Below are positions 10,370-23,609 of a stretch of DNA of 64,000 nucleotides, in pieces (positions within the stretch are counted from its first letter, which is position 1; the number at the start of each line of letters is the position of its first letter). Below the pieces are notes generated by a model. It was not told where the DNA came from, made no database searches, and was given only the letters and a program-made list of their open reading frames with translations. Both the position numbers and the translations under genes were made by a program. Source of the stretch: Hericium rajendrae. Taxonomy: Eukaryota; Basidiomycota; Agaricomycetes; Russulales; Hericiaceae. Location: NCBI GenBank assembly GCA_033439255.1, contig CM065882.1, positions 2,356,001 to 2,420,000 on the forward strand, written 5' to 3'.

Positions 10370-13300
10370 ATGTCCGGCCCTTCTAGTATGAGCGCAAACA
10401 TCTTGACAACATATTACTTTAATGTAGTGGATTTGCATACATATCTCAGAAACATCTTAGCACTTCCGAGCGATTGCCAAACGGATGATGCTGTGCTTCG
10501 GTCCACCGACTCCGCGAAGTTCAGGGAGTTTGTTACAGGTTCGTTTGTTACGTCGAACATCCCATACGTGGATCTGCCTGGTGAAGGCCGTGCGCACTTC
10601 AACATAGTGGAACCCTATGTCTACATGCACGACGTGAGTGCCTATCTTCAATGAATGGATCTGGTCAATATCTTACTTCCTTCCAGCTCATCGATCGTGC
10701 TCAAGAAAAGCTTTTGAACAACACGATCAAGGTCAAGAATGTCATTACCGAAGGATATCGCCTGGTAGCTTCCTTCACGACCTCTCATTGTTCGTGAAGT
10801 GCTGAACACGCCCTAGAACAAGGGCGAGGGACACATCGGACGGACCAGAGTAGGCGTCTCAAACCTCTTCGTAAACACAAACATCACTGCACTGCAAGGC
10901 CCGGAATGGGAGCGACTGCTGCAGAGGTAAGTTCAGTTCATAACGCCGAGCTATTATCTGACCAGTTCGCAGAATCGGCGAAGATGCCATGTTCCATCTG
11001 CTGACGGAGACATGCGTTTTCGTTCCTCTCCCCAATGACTGCCTCTGTCAACTTACAGGAGAGCCCATCATTTCTCACAAAGTTCCATTTCCATCGGGAT
11101 CTCGCATGGCGTCGATACTGCCATCAATTGAGAGCGCGACACGCCTAGATGTCAAGCGTGGTTCGCATGGCACTATTGACGAACGACCACTCAAACGGCC
11201 TCGTATAGCAAGCGATCGTGGCGAAACAAAAGGGCCCGTTGAAATTGTATTCTCGCGAGCACGACTCTTCTATGCACGCCCCTCTTATGTCCCGCACACG
11301 ACTTTCATTGTCGCCGGACTGCCATTGCAGCGTCAGTTCACAGCTACATCGAATTACCACAGGCATCTCACTGTGGGTTGATATAGATATCCTTAATCGC
11401 CTCAGACCGTCGTACGGCCCCATGAAGAAGACCAAAGTGGGCATGACAAAACAGGACATTGAACGGCCGCAGATGGAGGACGCACGACACCTCGCCAAGT
11501 ACATCTTTCCGCGACAATATGGTCTTTCAAATGCATTTACGCCGACTTCGACACCAAGATGGAGCGCAAGTAAACTTCCGGACTACGCAGACAGGGAAGA
11601 TGAAATCAAGGCGAGTGGGCCATGAGGGCAGAGACATAGACCCCAGATGTCACCGTGCTTACGCACCGCCTCTTAGGGAAAGTCGCTCAAGACTCCAAAG
11701 CGAATCAAGCCAGCTATCAAATATCTGGAACAGATGATCTGGAGACATGGCAAATGTAAGTACAAGGCATTGAGGGACATGGCTTGTCCGTCTCGGGTTG
11801 GTCTCTCCGTCATGCTGCATCTATGGCATGTTGTGCTCATAGGCACCGATAGCTGAGCCAAGACAAAGAAAAGTCACTCGATAGCAGCGTCATTCTCGTG
11901 AGTCTCGTGGTAACCTTGATTATGAGGCAAATTCTAAAGGGCATGCAGGAACTCATGTCTGAAGAGTCGATACACCTCGTCTCGCAGCATTCTGAAACTT
12001 CCGCGCATATCTCGATGGATACTTCGAATTCTACTGTTCGACCGCTCGGTCTGACACAGGCCGAAGCTGCATCTAGACACAAACCTCGCTTTGCAGAATT
12101 TGCATGTGGGCACAACGAGGTGACCACGTTCCCGCATGGATACGGCGATAAATTTAGCGAGCATTTAGGTGTTCCGTTATGCCGTCTTGGTTACCAGAGC
12201 GGTCATTCCGAAAGCACTGTGGGGAAGTGACGAGAATTTCAAAACAATGATGAACTGTATGTTATTTTCTTACGCACGCTTGCGACCGTTGATAACAGTG
12301 CTGTTGTTAGCGGTGAAAGACTTCGTGACCTACAGGCGATTCGAAACCGTGTCTCTTCACCACGTTTTGCAAGGTCTGAGCACAACAAGCTGCAAATGGC
12401 TGGCACCTGATGCTTCAACCTCAACGGGCAAGCGTCATCTCCCTGCTTCGGACAACCTGAAACGTCGCGAACTATTGGAAGAGTTCGTGTTTTGGTACTT
12501 CAATTCGTTTTTGCTCCCGCTGCTGCGCGTGAGTTCCGTTATATTTTCTTGTTGTGATATTTGAAAGAACAGATGACATGCAAAGACGACATTTTATATC
12601 ACCGAGTCGTCTGCGTTTCGAAATAGGACGCTCTATTTCAGACAAGACGACTGGCATGTGCTTTGCGCACCACTCGTAGATCGTCTCACAGGCTCAACGT
12701 TCCTCAAACTTGACCAGGTGAGAGATGTTCCTCCTATCCCCTCTTCACTTGCGTTAAAAATGAGATTGTTCCATAGACTGAGGCGGAAGAAATTCTTCGT
12801 CAGCGAGTGCTGGGATCATCTTTCGTGCGCTTGCTGCCAAAGGATACGGGCGTGCGCCCCATCGTCAATTTAAGCCGCAAGGAGAGTCAGCAAGCGGTGA
12901 GATGGACGTACAAATTATACGACTAGCGGAGGTACTCATGGCTATCCAAAGGATCCATTTAGGCGCAGTCGATCTATCAATGATATCTTGCAGGCAGCAT
13001 TTCTGATCCTTACTTATGAGAGGGTACGCTTCTTGCTCCAATACTCCACGCGGCTTCCAATTCGACAAGCTGCTATTTTCTATCACAGGAAGCTCGTCCT
13101 GAGCTAGTCGGGTCGGCCGTGTTCGGCCTCAATGAAATTCATCGTCAGCTGAAATCATTCAAGGCTCATCTTCTATCAACCCATTCATCAGCACATTTGT
13201 GAGCATGAGCGAAGCGCCAGTGGAATAATGGAATAACTGATCGACCCTGCGTCCCGCAGACCGAAACTGTACTTCGTGAAAGTCGACGTACAAGCCTGCT

Positions 13301-15098
13301 TTGACACCATCGAGCAGAAACGATTACTGCAGATTCTGAAAGACGCTATTACCGAGGTGAGTAGCATTTGATACGTGTTTTGCACATTCTCATAGAGTCA
13401 TTTGCAGGACTCCTACATGCTGCAACGGTATGGCAAGGTGAACCAGACCGCTGGCAAGATACAACGCAAATTTGTCAAGAGAGCAATCCCATCAGGCAAG
13501 TCCTTTGTCCCGCAGCACGCTCATATCATCTGACCGCTTGCAGATGACCATCCTCATTTCCTGCGATATGCTACACAATTGGCAGGGTTGCTACGACATG
13601 CGATTTTCGTTGATCAGGTGCGCGAGTAGTATAGTAACCGTCTTCGAGCATCACGGCTGACTCTGGTGTATTTGCTACTGTAGGTCCATTATAGGACCGA
13701 AGCGAAAGAACCCATTTTAGAGCTGCTAGAACAGCATATCACCGAAAACATTGTGAAGGTCAGGGCTTCATAGGATGTGCTAATTATAGCAACCCTCATA
13801 AATGCCGTATAGATGGGCCAGGATTATTATCGCCAAGCAATTGGAATTCCTCAAGGCTCCGTTCTCTCAGCGGTGTTATGTTCTATCTTCTATGGTGACT
13901 TGGAGAAAGAGCATCTCCAATTCACTCATAACCCAGATAGCGTGTGTCAAACATCTATCGGAGAGCTTCATTCAGCGCTAATGCCCGTCAAGCTTCTATT
14001 GCGTCTCATAGATGACTATCTGTTTATCACAACAGATTTATCGAAAGCGAAGAGATTCTTGACCGTAATGAAGAAAGGTCAATTACTACCCTAACCACGT
14101 CTCGCCCATCCGAATGCTAACTACTTACCTGGGCAGGACATCCAGAATATGGTTGCTTCATCTCGCCTGACAAGACACTGACAAATTTCGACTACGATGA
14201 ATCAATCATGAATGTGACTGGGCCAAATCAGCAATGTATGTGTCTTCCCCTGCATACAAAACGCGGCTACTGACAAATATAGCTTTTCCGTGGTGCGCAT
14301 GTCTGATCAACATGAGCGATCTGTCTGTCACAGCAGACTATGAACGTTATCACGATAAATGCAAGTGTCGAGAGAATTTTAATGTGTTTACATGTTTGAC
14401 TGTGAGCGCAGTTCTCATCGACTCCTTGACAATCGGTCGCGGTAGACGGGCGGGGGCGACGTTCGTGCATAAGATGTTGCAGTAAGTCACATTGAGCTAT
14501 CCTGCTAATCTTCCACAGCTGATCTCGTGCTCAATAGGCAGTTCAAAACGAAGAGCCATACTATCTTTTGCGATACTAGCCTCAATCCCGAGCATGTGGT
14601 CTACCTCAACGTTTACCAGAACTTCATGCTCGTCGCAATGAAGATGCACCACTATCTCAAATGTTGGGGCCTAAACATCAACAAGAATGCCACGTTCATC
14701 CAGAGTTTGTCTCGATGCAATACTCCATTCTGCATTTTATTTATAATCCTGAACAGAAACGATAGCCCAAGTGATTGACTTCGCATATGCAACCATGCAC
14801 GCGAAGATATTCCGTAAACCATCAGTCAATCGCAAGGGTAGTAACAAAAAGGCAGTCTTCATCTGGTAGGTCCTGTTTTACAGCCTTGGTTCGGGAAATG
14901 CATACCGACGGCGATGTGCTCCGCAGGCTAGGAAGCAAGGCTTTCTACACTGTCTTTGCTCGCAAACCTACCTGCTATCAACAGATACTCAAGCGCCTCC
15001 GTTTTGAACTGTCATTGCGCAAGACACAGTCATGCAAGGCCAGATTCCGTCAGGTCGTAGAGCAGGGAAATAAGATGATGGATCAACTGTCATTCTGA
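10370..15098 (+). CDS. TERT: Telomerase reverse transcriptase
   Basis: Catalytic protein subunit of telomerase, which extends chromosome ends from an RNA template. Twenty-four exons join in frame to 1,159 aa: 10370-10633, 10687-10764, 10817-10926, 10973-11331, 11387-11610, 11677-11796, 11853-11897, 11940-12119, 12169-12256, 12311-12528, 12586-12717, 12777-12907, 12963-13023, 13089-13198, 13260-13356, 13408-13495, 13544-13617, 13684-13758, 13813-14077, 14137-14235, 14283-14481, 14538-14704, 14757-14837, 14884-15098. Landmarks in order: HILNRL and KYIFPRQYGL in the RNA-binding domain, the T motif AVLVTRAVIPKALWGSDENF, RT motif 1 YFRQDDW, motif 2 LPKDTGVRPIVNL, motif A KVDVQACFD (Asp 13285-13287), motif B GIPQGSVLS, motif C LIDDYLF (two Asp codons 14011-14016) and motif E FPWCACL. 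All catalytic Asp are present. Uncertain points: the exon 12/13 join, a possible 42-nt intron at 11898-11939, and a 51-nt in-frame GC-AG segment at 14361-14411. Confidence 0.93.
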
Positions 15099-15322
15099 AT
15101 TTCTGATTGTCCGCATGTCGTTCATTCAGTGTTTCTGAAAATGGAAACCAACATTTATCCTTGACTCAGGACGAGCCATCACAAACCAGAAACAAATAAG
15201 ATACAAGAGCAAACAGATGAGATTGTAGAATAGATGACATGTCGACGGGAAGTTGACAGCCTACAGAGTGAATGCCTGATGCGCACCACATTACTTCTGG
15301 CCCATCCTCCTCGTCAAGCTTC

Positions 15323-16632
15323 TCAAACGGTCCGCGTTCCTCTTCCTCCTCTCAACATCCGCCTCCACACTGGTGCACTCCTCATGATGCCAGCGTTCGC
15401 CTTCGGTGCCACCGTGTAGGACCCGAGCTCCCTCTGAGGAATCATCACCGCGTTCTTCCTCACCCTGTTGCGATCGCTCTCCTTGGCCCTGGCCAAGATC
15501 GCGTTGAGACGCTCCGGACGCACGACGGTGCCATCGTCCATAATATCTTGGGCGATGGGAATGGCACGGTCGCGGTAGGAGGCAGACCGCTTGATGATAG
15601 GACGGGACCAACTCGACACAAGTCCATTGGCAATCCGCGCGATGTCAGGGGTGACACGCTTGCACTTTGTGTAGAAAAGTACGACACGGACCGAGCTTTG
15701 ACTCCTTGAGGACGTTAGTGTCGATGTACTCGAGCTTCTGAAGCGTCTCCATGAACTCTCTCTGGATATTCAGGGCAGGCAAGGACCGGTCAGGCAGTGG
15801 CTCCAGCCATCGACGGACACCCTCGAGCAAATTGTTGTCCACAATTGACTGCGAAAGGCCAGTTCTGTAGGATAATGTCAGCATCTATAACAGCTCACAA
15901 AATGGAAGTTGCTCGTACTTGCGCAGAACCTCCATGACCTGGGGAAGCAGCCGCAGCTTTGCAGTCGCTGGTGACTTTTCCCTGTTCGATTTCTCGTCGT
16001 CCTCAGCAGCCGACAGCATCGCCTCTCGCAGACGAGACACTTCCTCATCTGCAAAGCGGTCTAGCACGTCCTCATCCTTCTTCTTCCTCTTGGGCCTCGA
16101 AGTTTTCTTCGACTTGAGAATCGCGTCAATTTGCATATCCAGTCTCAGCTTGTTCGCTGCACACATGCATGAGTAAGCTTGCTCCAAGACAAACCAGCAT
16201 GCGAACGAACACACCTTGCTCCGGAGGCAACTCGCTCAAATCCTGCTCCGTAGGCTGCGTCTTTCGCTTCCTCTTCCTCGTCGGACGACGACCCATGTCC
16301 TCCTGATCGTCCTCCCGCCGCTTGACCCGCTTCTTTTTTGGCACCTGCCTCTCCTGTACATACTCGTCTCCAGAGTCCCCAGAGGACTCTTCGACATCAG
16401 CCAGAGGCGACCTGCGCGGGCGCTCGATTTCCTCCTCTGCAGAAGCCTATGTTAAAGACAGGATCAATGGAAAGGACTGAACTGCAGCACGTACCATCGG
16501 CCTCGGGCGCGTCTGAAAGCTCAGAATCAGAACCGAAGATATCGCGCTCGGCGAATGCCCTCTGTTCAGATATATATTAGCATGCTGTATTCCTGTGAAT
16601 CAATTGTCTCGACTTACATCTGCTGAAGCCAT
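15323..16632 (-). CDS. IWS1: Transcription elongation factor IWS1/SPN1, with apparent frameshift
   Basis: IWS1 binds SPT6 and elongating RNA polymerase II. Exons: 16632-16618, 16561-16495, 16436-16215, 16156-15919 and 15864-15323. The N-terminal half is acidic, then Lys/Arg-rich with nuclear-signal clusters. The TFIIS N-terminal-like (LW) domain is recognised by IDAILKSKK, LRLLPQVMEVLRK, GLSQSIVDNNLLEGVRRWLEPLPDRSLP and IANGLVSSWSRPI. In the last exon the frame breaks near 15688-15692: one extra base separates KESKLG from RVVLFYTKCKRVTPD. Read as given, the product ends 17 residues later at 15645. The downstream frame stays open for over 120 residues and matches the family, so either the base is a sequence error or this copy is recently damaged. 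The gene is convergent with TERT. Confidence 0.85.
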
Positions 16633-19058
16633 GTTTGAAAGGAGCGGCGACTGAGGAATATGATTATGGCTGCTGAATGTAAGTGAGGACGGTGCGAGGT
16701 GTGGGCGTTAAGGCGTTGTGGCGGATATGTCAGAAACAAACAAAGCCAAATAGACACCTGCAACATCATGACAAAGCCTTGTTGGCATCGTTGCAGCCCG
16801 AGTCGACCATTATCATCACGTTGAAGGCAACAGTTGCGATGGCTCCTCGATCTCCGTTGCATGAATTGTCGATTTTCTCCTATTTGCATTACCCCATTAA
16901 TGCCGTGAATCCGAAGTTGGTGGCTCAACTTTGGCGGTAGTTTTTCCAGCGCAAATGTTGTTGCCAAGGTTGTTGCCCATGGTAAGCGTTTTTGTCAAAC
17001 GATTACTGATCCACGTTTTCTTTTAGTTAAACTTCTACTGTAGCATCTTATGTCATCAAAACAAACTGTGATCTTGCAATTGGCGGTCTACCTCCGTGCA
17101 ATGGTAGCATGCATGATATCCTGCGATGCGTGCAGTCAACCGTGCATGATGGGCACGTTCTCTTCACAATCCATTCACCACGCCGCAAATTAGCTATCGA
17201 GGGCTAAGCACTGCTTGTGTTGTCCCTGTAATGGACGGATGCTAGGAGATCTTCCTGATGTCCTCCCGATCTACGGTAGGTTTCGGTTACGCTCACCCTC
17301 CACAGTCAGCACGCGCCCATGATCAGTGAAGAGACGTTCCGTCCCTGCATCCTGCTTGCATGAGGCACTTGCAGGCATGGCCTGCAACGCTGTAATAGGC
17401 GCCATTTGGATCCCCTTGCCGGACGAGGTGGCCGCCTTTGCGAATGAGTTCGTTGGGGCAAGTTCTACTAGTATGTCTGCGCGCGATATGTCGTGAACGA
17501 CCTTCAGCGGATACGCCTTGACGTCAGACGTGAACCGTCGGCTATATACACAGCCTTTGCCAAGTCAATCGTCAAGGTTTGCAAGACCGGGAGCAGGAAT
17601 TTGGATAGGTACGCGCCGCCACGCGATGTCGGTCCATCACAGGGCGGCCCTGGCAGGGGTCATCTAATATCTTGTCTGCTGCTCTTCCGATGACGGAGCG
17701 CGTCCTTCCGGGCTGTCGACACTTTCAGCGAAAGTTGCGGGCAGGGCGGCGTGTGGTGGGACGAGCACGAGGCGTGGAAATGCGCACCTGTTTGGCGGCC
17801 AGACGGAAAACTTGACGGGACATCGACCAGCTGAAGATGGTGCGTCATCTCGAATTGGTGAGATAAACCTTTTTCCTTCCTTCCTGTGCGGGTGTCGTAA
17901 CATCACATCGGTGTCTTAAGACTTACGAGTCTAAACGGCGCCGAAGAAATGCAGCACCAGGCGACGGTCCAAATTAAGTACATGGCAATTCGAGGTCAGC
18001 AGCAACCAGGTCGGCTGACCGACGGCATCGACTCTCCGAGATCAAAATTCTTTCAGATCGCGCAGGATCAGCGAGCAGGTCGGTGCCTGCTGGCACATAG
18101 TGCTCGTGGGTTTCAGGTTGACAACTGGTCGACATCTCTGTCATTTTGCCTCTAATGAGCACAATGGATAGGCTAGCAGAATTAATACGCCGGGAACCGG
18201 GCAAGCAGGACAGGCTGCTGCTGTTGGTCTTCTGACTGCTGCACTGCCAAAGCATCTTATCAAGGACTGGAATGCGGATTCATCAACACGGTGGGACTGT
18301 GATAGCCCTCACAAACGGATAAATCGGGCGGTCTATCGCCGCTTGCGGAGATTCCAGTCGCTCGGATCTTCGTTGCGATGACAGAAGGCGGGCAGCGAAC
18401 CCGAACGGAATGAGACGAAATGTTAATTGCAACCGGAAGCACTCCAGACCGACGAAATTTAATGCTGCATGAGGGAAACATGAGGGACTAGTGAGCGGCA
18501 AAAAGTGCAAGCAAGGACAGGCAGCAAGCAGAGGCTTGTTGAAATCATTTGTGCCGGGCGTCAAGGGACTGACGCGTTGGCAGAGGTTGGCAGGGAGCGC
18601 CCACGGTGACCATATACGGAACTAAATTGTAAGCGAAAGGCGTGTTCGTCGTTGGTGCTTCTGTCATGGAGCAAGCGCGTCAGTCTGCATGTTCAAATAT
18701 AATCTTCCCCGTCCTCCCCGTCCCCCACGATCGGGACCAACTATTGAATACGATTCCTGCGGTTGGAAGGGTGCAGTGACCGTAGTGAGGTGCAGTGCGG
18801 ATGTAAACTGCGGGGAGAACGTTGGCTGCGAGCAGGATAGGATGGGAACAGATGCGGAGGATCGAGGAACAGAGACGGCGGCAGTGGTTGGCGGAAAGCT
18901 GATCGATGATAAAGTCGACCACAATTATGTAACGATTTTGGCGCACAATTCAAAAACCAGTTGCCTGCTCTCGACGGTAAGTCGCAAGCCCATCCTACCC
19001 GTCTTCCCTCCATGGCCCACACCTTGTCATAATCCCCCGTCAACCCCTCCCTTGTCCC
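16633..19058. other. Gene-poor intergenic region
   Basis: About 2.4 kb between divergently placed genes (IWS1 on minus, F-box-like on plus). Only short frames occur, none with recognised motifs or with splice sites that extend them. The proximal ends should hold the two promoters. No repeat, tRNA or transposon end was recognised. Confidence 0.4.
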
Positions 19059-20980
19059 ATGGCGCTGGCTAATTTATCCGCTCGGACCCCTAGCCTCACC
19101 CGCTCTGACCGCACGGCCTCTTCAAGCGAGCATGGGTTTCCCATCACTCCCCCCAACCATTCCTCGTCGCCGTCCACAGCATCTTCCGTTAACGTCAAAT
19201 CCCGCGTTCGGTCCAGGGTACGCTTCAGCGTTGACGAGATTCGCAAGTTCCCTCCCCAGATGAGTTATGTATCGGATCCTAGCGGTGTTCCTGCTGCGGA
19301 TGCCTTGCAGGAGCCTCGCGTCTTATCCCGTCTTCTATGCTATATCGACTGGAGCGACGTGCAGTCCTTGGCGCGGGCTTCAAAAGAGTGCAGAACGACT
19401 CTGCAGCTTCCAGCTCTTCGAGAAGTCATTTTGTCTCATTTCGTCCCTGGATATTGTTTCTGTCGAAGTCATGCCGATGCGATAGCGTTCAGAGACGTTA
19501 AGGTCGATCTTGAAGTCCTCGAGTTGTTCAGTATGTCCTGCAGTTTTCCTATCTTGGTCGTAATCTAAGCGAGTCGATAGTGGCTTCGCAAGAGCTTCAG
19601 ATGCATGAATACCCCATACATGCTCTAAAGTTACTTTCCGCGCCAAGCCTGACGTTCTCTCAAGTACTGAAGACACAAAGATATGTCGCTTTATGCCAGG
19701 CGCACTCTCGACTTGTTCTCCTCCTCCAATCCCTCATCCACAGCTCGTCGCTTCCCTTTTCTGAAGAGCCGGATGACACCCGATGGACACCTCGGACATC
19801 CCCCAAGCAGAATGTGCGTGAGCTCGTATTCCCAGCACCGCTCTCCTACTTCGGGAAGAAACCTCCCTCAGCGGATCAAAATGTACCTTCCCCAACGAAG
19901 AAGCGCCGTGGTCTTCTTACTAGTTCCGCCGCTGTCGCACATCCGGCTCGTCGAGCCTCCGAGGATGGCACGATTCTCCGTAGTCCTACCAAGCGTCTAT
20001 CTGTTTTCGGAGGGTCGAAGGCTACTCCGCCTCCTTCAGAGGACCCAGCAACTTTGAAGCACTACGGGGAGACCTGGAGGAGCTGTAAACGCACGCTCAG
20101 CACATCAGGGTCGCTGTCCGACGGTGGAAGGACGCCATCATCGACATCACGAAGGCCGCCTCGTCGGTTTGTTTCCAGAGCTGAATCGAGTCGGTCGTCA
20201 CTGGATCAGAGCCCTTCCCCATCTACTCATGGCCTTGGGACTGCTTCGTCCCCTCCGGCATCATCTTCATTGCACGATATCCGCATGGCGACCTCGCGAC
20301 TCCGCGCTCCCATATTGCGTGTTTTTCACCCGTGCACGGAAGTTGACGAGAATGCAATAGCCGCCTGCGAGGCTCAGCTCGACGAAGCCGGTCTTTGGGA
20401 GCATCTCTCGACAGGTGACATCGTCTGCAATCTGGGATACATGCCCGCCGAGGAAGAGCACAACTCCAGCAGCGACGTGTCATGTGAGCCTGGCAGCCCG
20501 AATAGCATCTGGCTGCTCTTCGACGGACAGGCCCTTGTGCCCTATGCCCCGCCCGCTCGGCTCCCCCTCGCGGATCCCCTCACGCTGCCTTCACCCCTGT
20601 ACTACGCGCACATCTTCCCACCGCCGACAAACCCCACGTTCATGCTCACGCTGCCTCACTCAGCCGCGCCGCAGTTGTCGCTCGTGCACCTGCCCGTCGA
20701 GGTTAGGAGCCCGCAATCCCCAAGTGGATTCGTGCGGGTGAAGCGATACAAGTGGATCGCACGTTTGCCTGCGCAGGCGCGGCCGGGCCTCGGCGAAGGC
20801 TGGCAGGGCCAATGGGTGCTCGAAGGAGAAGGGACCTCCGAGGGCAAGGCTATGCTACTTGAGGCGATCCGGGGCGCCCACATAGAACGCAAATGGGAAC
20901 TCGTCGTCGAGAAAAGCAATGGCGCGCGAACGTGGCTGAGGTCCGTACAAATCTGTCACATCGGGCTTGCGCGTATCTGA
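19059..20980 (+). CDS. F-box-like protein, fungal, otherwise uncharacterised
   Basis: Two exons, 19059-19530 and 19581-20980, join through a 50-nt intron (623 aa). Residues about 85-135 (VLSRLLCYIDWSDVQSLARA and the following CRTTLQLPALREVILS) have the spacing of an F-box helix bundle, which would link a substrate to the SCF ubiquitin ligase via SKP1. The middle part is Ser/Pro-rich and probably disordered, with many Ser-Pro sites. The C-terminal 200 residues form an ordered domain rich in Leu, Trp and Pro that I do not recognise. An additional 3' intron near 20948 cannot be excluded, because the last 15 residues look less constrained. Confidence 0.7.
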
Positions 20981-21584
20981 CTTTCGTTCTAGACTCTTGT
21001 CGGCATAGTCTCATTCAAGTTGCAGCGATACCGGGGTCCGAGGGATGGAACTGCTTGTCAATTAAATGCCTCGTGCTCTTTGAATGCAACTAACTGCCTG
21101 CAAGAATTCTGATCTGCGAGTACCGCATTTATGTCCATTCACTCCTTTATCATACATATATCTATTTTTTCCGGCGGCTGTGGCGCTTCAGACAGCTGCA
21201 ACTGGACGGGTACTGTACATTCACCACCTACGGACCGCGCACTTCCTTTTACTGTATCCTATTTTAATAAACCACCTAAGTGCCTTGCATCTGTACTTGA
21301 TGACAGCTACGGACCCATTTGCATCCGCAACTAACGAACATCTACCTCCCGCTACATCGCTCAGCCCACTTCACTCACGTTACATTCACGCCGAACATTT
21401 TACACAACTTTTTGCTCTGTTGCTACGCGCTACATAGTATATATTACATGATACCTGTAATGCAGTTGATGGTGCCGCATTCCTTCTCGGACAGATGCAA
21501 TCTAAAATGACATGACAAGCTATACCTTCTTCAGAGACGAATCGGAATGCTTGCGGTTTGCTCTATTAATAACACGGCCCCTGT
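20981..21584. other. Intergenic region between convergent genes
   Basis: AT-rich, with only short open frames. It should hold the 3' UTRs of the F-box-like gene and of the disrupted binding-protein gene. Nothing else is seen. Confidence 0.45.
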
Positions 21585-22814
21585 TCAAACCAATCGTGCG
21601 ATGTTGGTGTCTACGAAGTCTTCCACGTTGAATGGCTGGGCCTCGAGAGCATTGATGGCCCCGGCTTTCCGAAGGACGCTGGTGAAGTGAGGGGGCGACG
21701 CATATCAGGCGTGTATCGATGGCACGTTGGGCGATCAAATGCAATACATACTCGAGCGTCTCTGTCACAACTTTCCTAGGGATTGCCGCGCAATCCTTAG
21801 GGTAATTCACTGTCTTCAGCCATGCCTAAAGATTGCCCATGATCGTCAGTGACGACGATCAAACGATGATAACTGTGCATGTACCTTGATATCTTCTTCT
21901 GGGTAGCCAAACTTCTCCTTTATGAACTCAATGTCATCGCTGGATCTCTTTTCCGGGGCGTCAAACGCGGTCGCGTAGGTCGACAGTGTCTTCAGGAAGG
22001 TCCGGAGCGCATCAGGCGCCGCTCTCTCTGGGTGCGCAGCAATTAACCACGAGGGCCAGGGCGTCGGCACGGAGCCAATCTACAAGGGAAGATACAAGCC
22101 ATTTCAGAATGAACGTGCTCCGCTGAAGCAGCCCTCCGAGAAGCGTGACCACTCACAAAGCGCACTTCCCCCGCATCCAGGAAGGGCTTGGTCGTGAACC
22201 ATTCCCACATGAAGGCGCTCGTCGTGCCGTCATTCACGGAATCGATCAGCCCACGGATGTCGTTGTTGACTTGCCGGTAATTTAATGAGTCTTATGGTGA
22301 CTGCCGCGCTGAGAGCACCGGGCCTACCTTGGAACTGCAGCTTGTCCGTGGGCCAGCCCTGTTGGAGCGCCATCACGTACGCCATCGTCTGGCTCCCGCT
22401 GCCTTGCCTCGAGATGCCAATCTTTGTGCCCTCCAAATCCTTGATCTCGTTGTACGGGGACTGTTTGCCGGTGATGACCGCCCTGGGCCGGGATGTATGA
22501 ACGACTTCGGATGGATGATGTTCTTCCCAGGACTCACCAGTTCAAGGGCGTGGTGACGTAGCTTCCCACCAGCTTGTACGCCTTGGACCCCTTCGCGATC
22601 CCAGAGATAAGTGGATCTGTGAGCGCACTGAATGCAAAGCATAGGTCTAGATTCGCAACGGTCATGGCACGCGCATTTCTGAGCTCACATGGCTACATCG
22701 ATCTCGTCGTTCGTAAGTCGAGAGATCAGTTGACCCGTCCCACCTGCGGGATGTGGTTAGATACGTCGAATAGAAACCTCCCCCGAAGGAAAAGTGCGCA
22801 CTGGGGCACTCGAC
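21585..22814 (-). pseudogene. NMT1/THI5-like periplasmic-binding-fold protein, 3' part, cut by nested transposons
   Basis: Exons on the minus strand: exon 2 remainder 22809-22802, then 22743-22689, 22627-22538, 22482-22328, 22269-22157, 22079-21885, 21825-21752 and 21678-21585. Landmarks of the fold: SGTGQLI, DEIDVAIALTD, KLVGSYVTTPLNWAV, DLEGTKIGISRQGSGSQTMAYV, FMWEWFTTKPFLD and PWPSWLIAA. This layout matches the eukaryotic substrate-binding-like proteins related to pyrimidine-precursor (thiamine) enzymes; the ligand is unknown. The first exon and most of exon 2 are 16.7 kb away at 39470-39626. The two parts share the 5-bp duplication TCGAC at 22810-22814 and 39470-39474. With the insertion left out, nine exons would encode 292 aa with no other defect visible, so the break is recent. 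As it stands, a functional product is unlikely. Confidence 0.85.
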
Positions 22815-22881
22815 TGTTGTAGTTAAGAGTCAACGCGCGCGACGCGCCGTGATCATGTGATATACTCGGACTGCATAGTTA
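22815..22881 (+). repeat. 5' LTR of the Copia element, left part
   Basis: 67 bp identical by eye to 38164-38230 in the 3' LTR. It stops at the TA where the 10.8-kb element is inserted. Confidence 0.9.
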
Positions 22882-23609
22882 CACCGCAAGATTTTGGCCA
22901 GGTTGTGACGAGCTGTGAGCATTGTCTGAGTCACGCCGCGCGATTCTGTTGTGTGAGGCCCTCCCCCAGCTGGCTGCCATGTCTTGCGGAAATAGACTCA
23001 GGCTGGATCCAGAGCATATGTGCGATCAGCCGCGTTGTATTCCTTGTTTCACCGTCATATCCACCCTCATTGTTACAGGACCTGTACATCACACAGCCGT
23101 TTCCTTATCTTATTGTCATGTATAACCTCAGCTTTGTTCTCGAAGAATAACAATGTCCAGTCCTCCCGATGTCTTAGGCCACACGGTGGTGCCCGACTGT
23201 GCTCCTCAGATATGTCAATCGGGGTGGATACCATGTGGAGGTGCACCTGCGGGACGGTCGCGCTCGCATGCGGTGTTCAGCTGCATAATTGTGTGGTTTC
23301 AGCGAGGCCGGTATCTTCTGTAGCCATGGAAGGCCAGCTGCTAACAGGAGGACATGCCATGACAGACAGCACGCACGCGGCGTGAAGTTGACAAAATAAG
23401 TACCTACAACGAGCATGGAAGACAGCTGTGGACATATGACAGATAGCTTATCGGCGGGGTCCACTGACCTGCCTTTTCGTGTTAAATTTCCTGTCGCACT
23501 GCAATTGACCACTGGCATAATGAAAGTTTTGAATGATTCATATTGCAGCTACAGTATTACAGCACAACCAAAGCGAACGAAAGATCTGGATTGTATGGAA
23601 GCAGAATAT
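22882..23609. other. Left subterminal region of the 10.8-kb element
   Basis: Non-coding as far as can be seen. It holds the terminal repeat and the presumed 3' UTR of the 327-aa gene. Only short open frames occur. Confidence 0.45.

Noticed and set aside
12897-12962. TERT exon 12 ending at 12896 with the donor GTGAGA
   Set aside because: That donor is good, but it leaves the next exon out of phase with the SINDILQ region; the donor at 12908 keeps the frame.
22815-22881. Solo LTR fragment
   Set aside because: At first it looked like a separate LTR remnant, but it ends exactly where the other half of the 5' LTR resumes at 33661, so it belongs to the same element.
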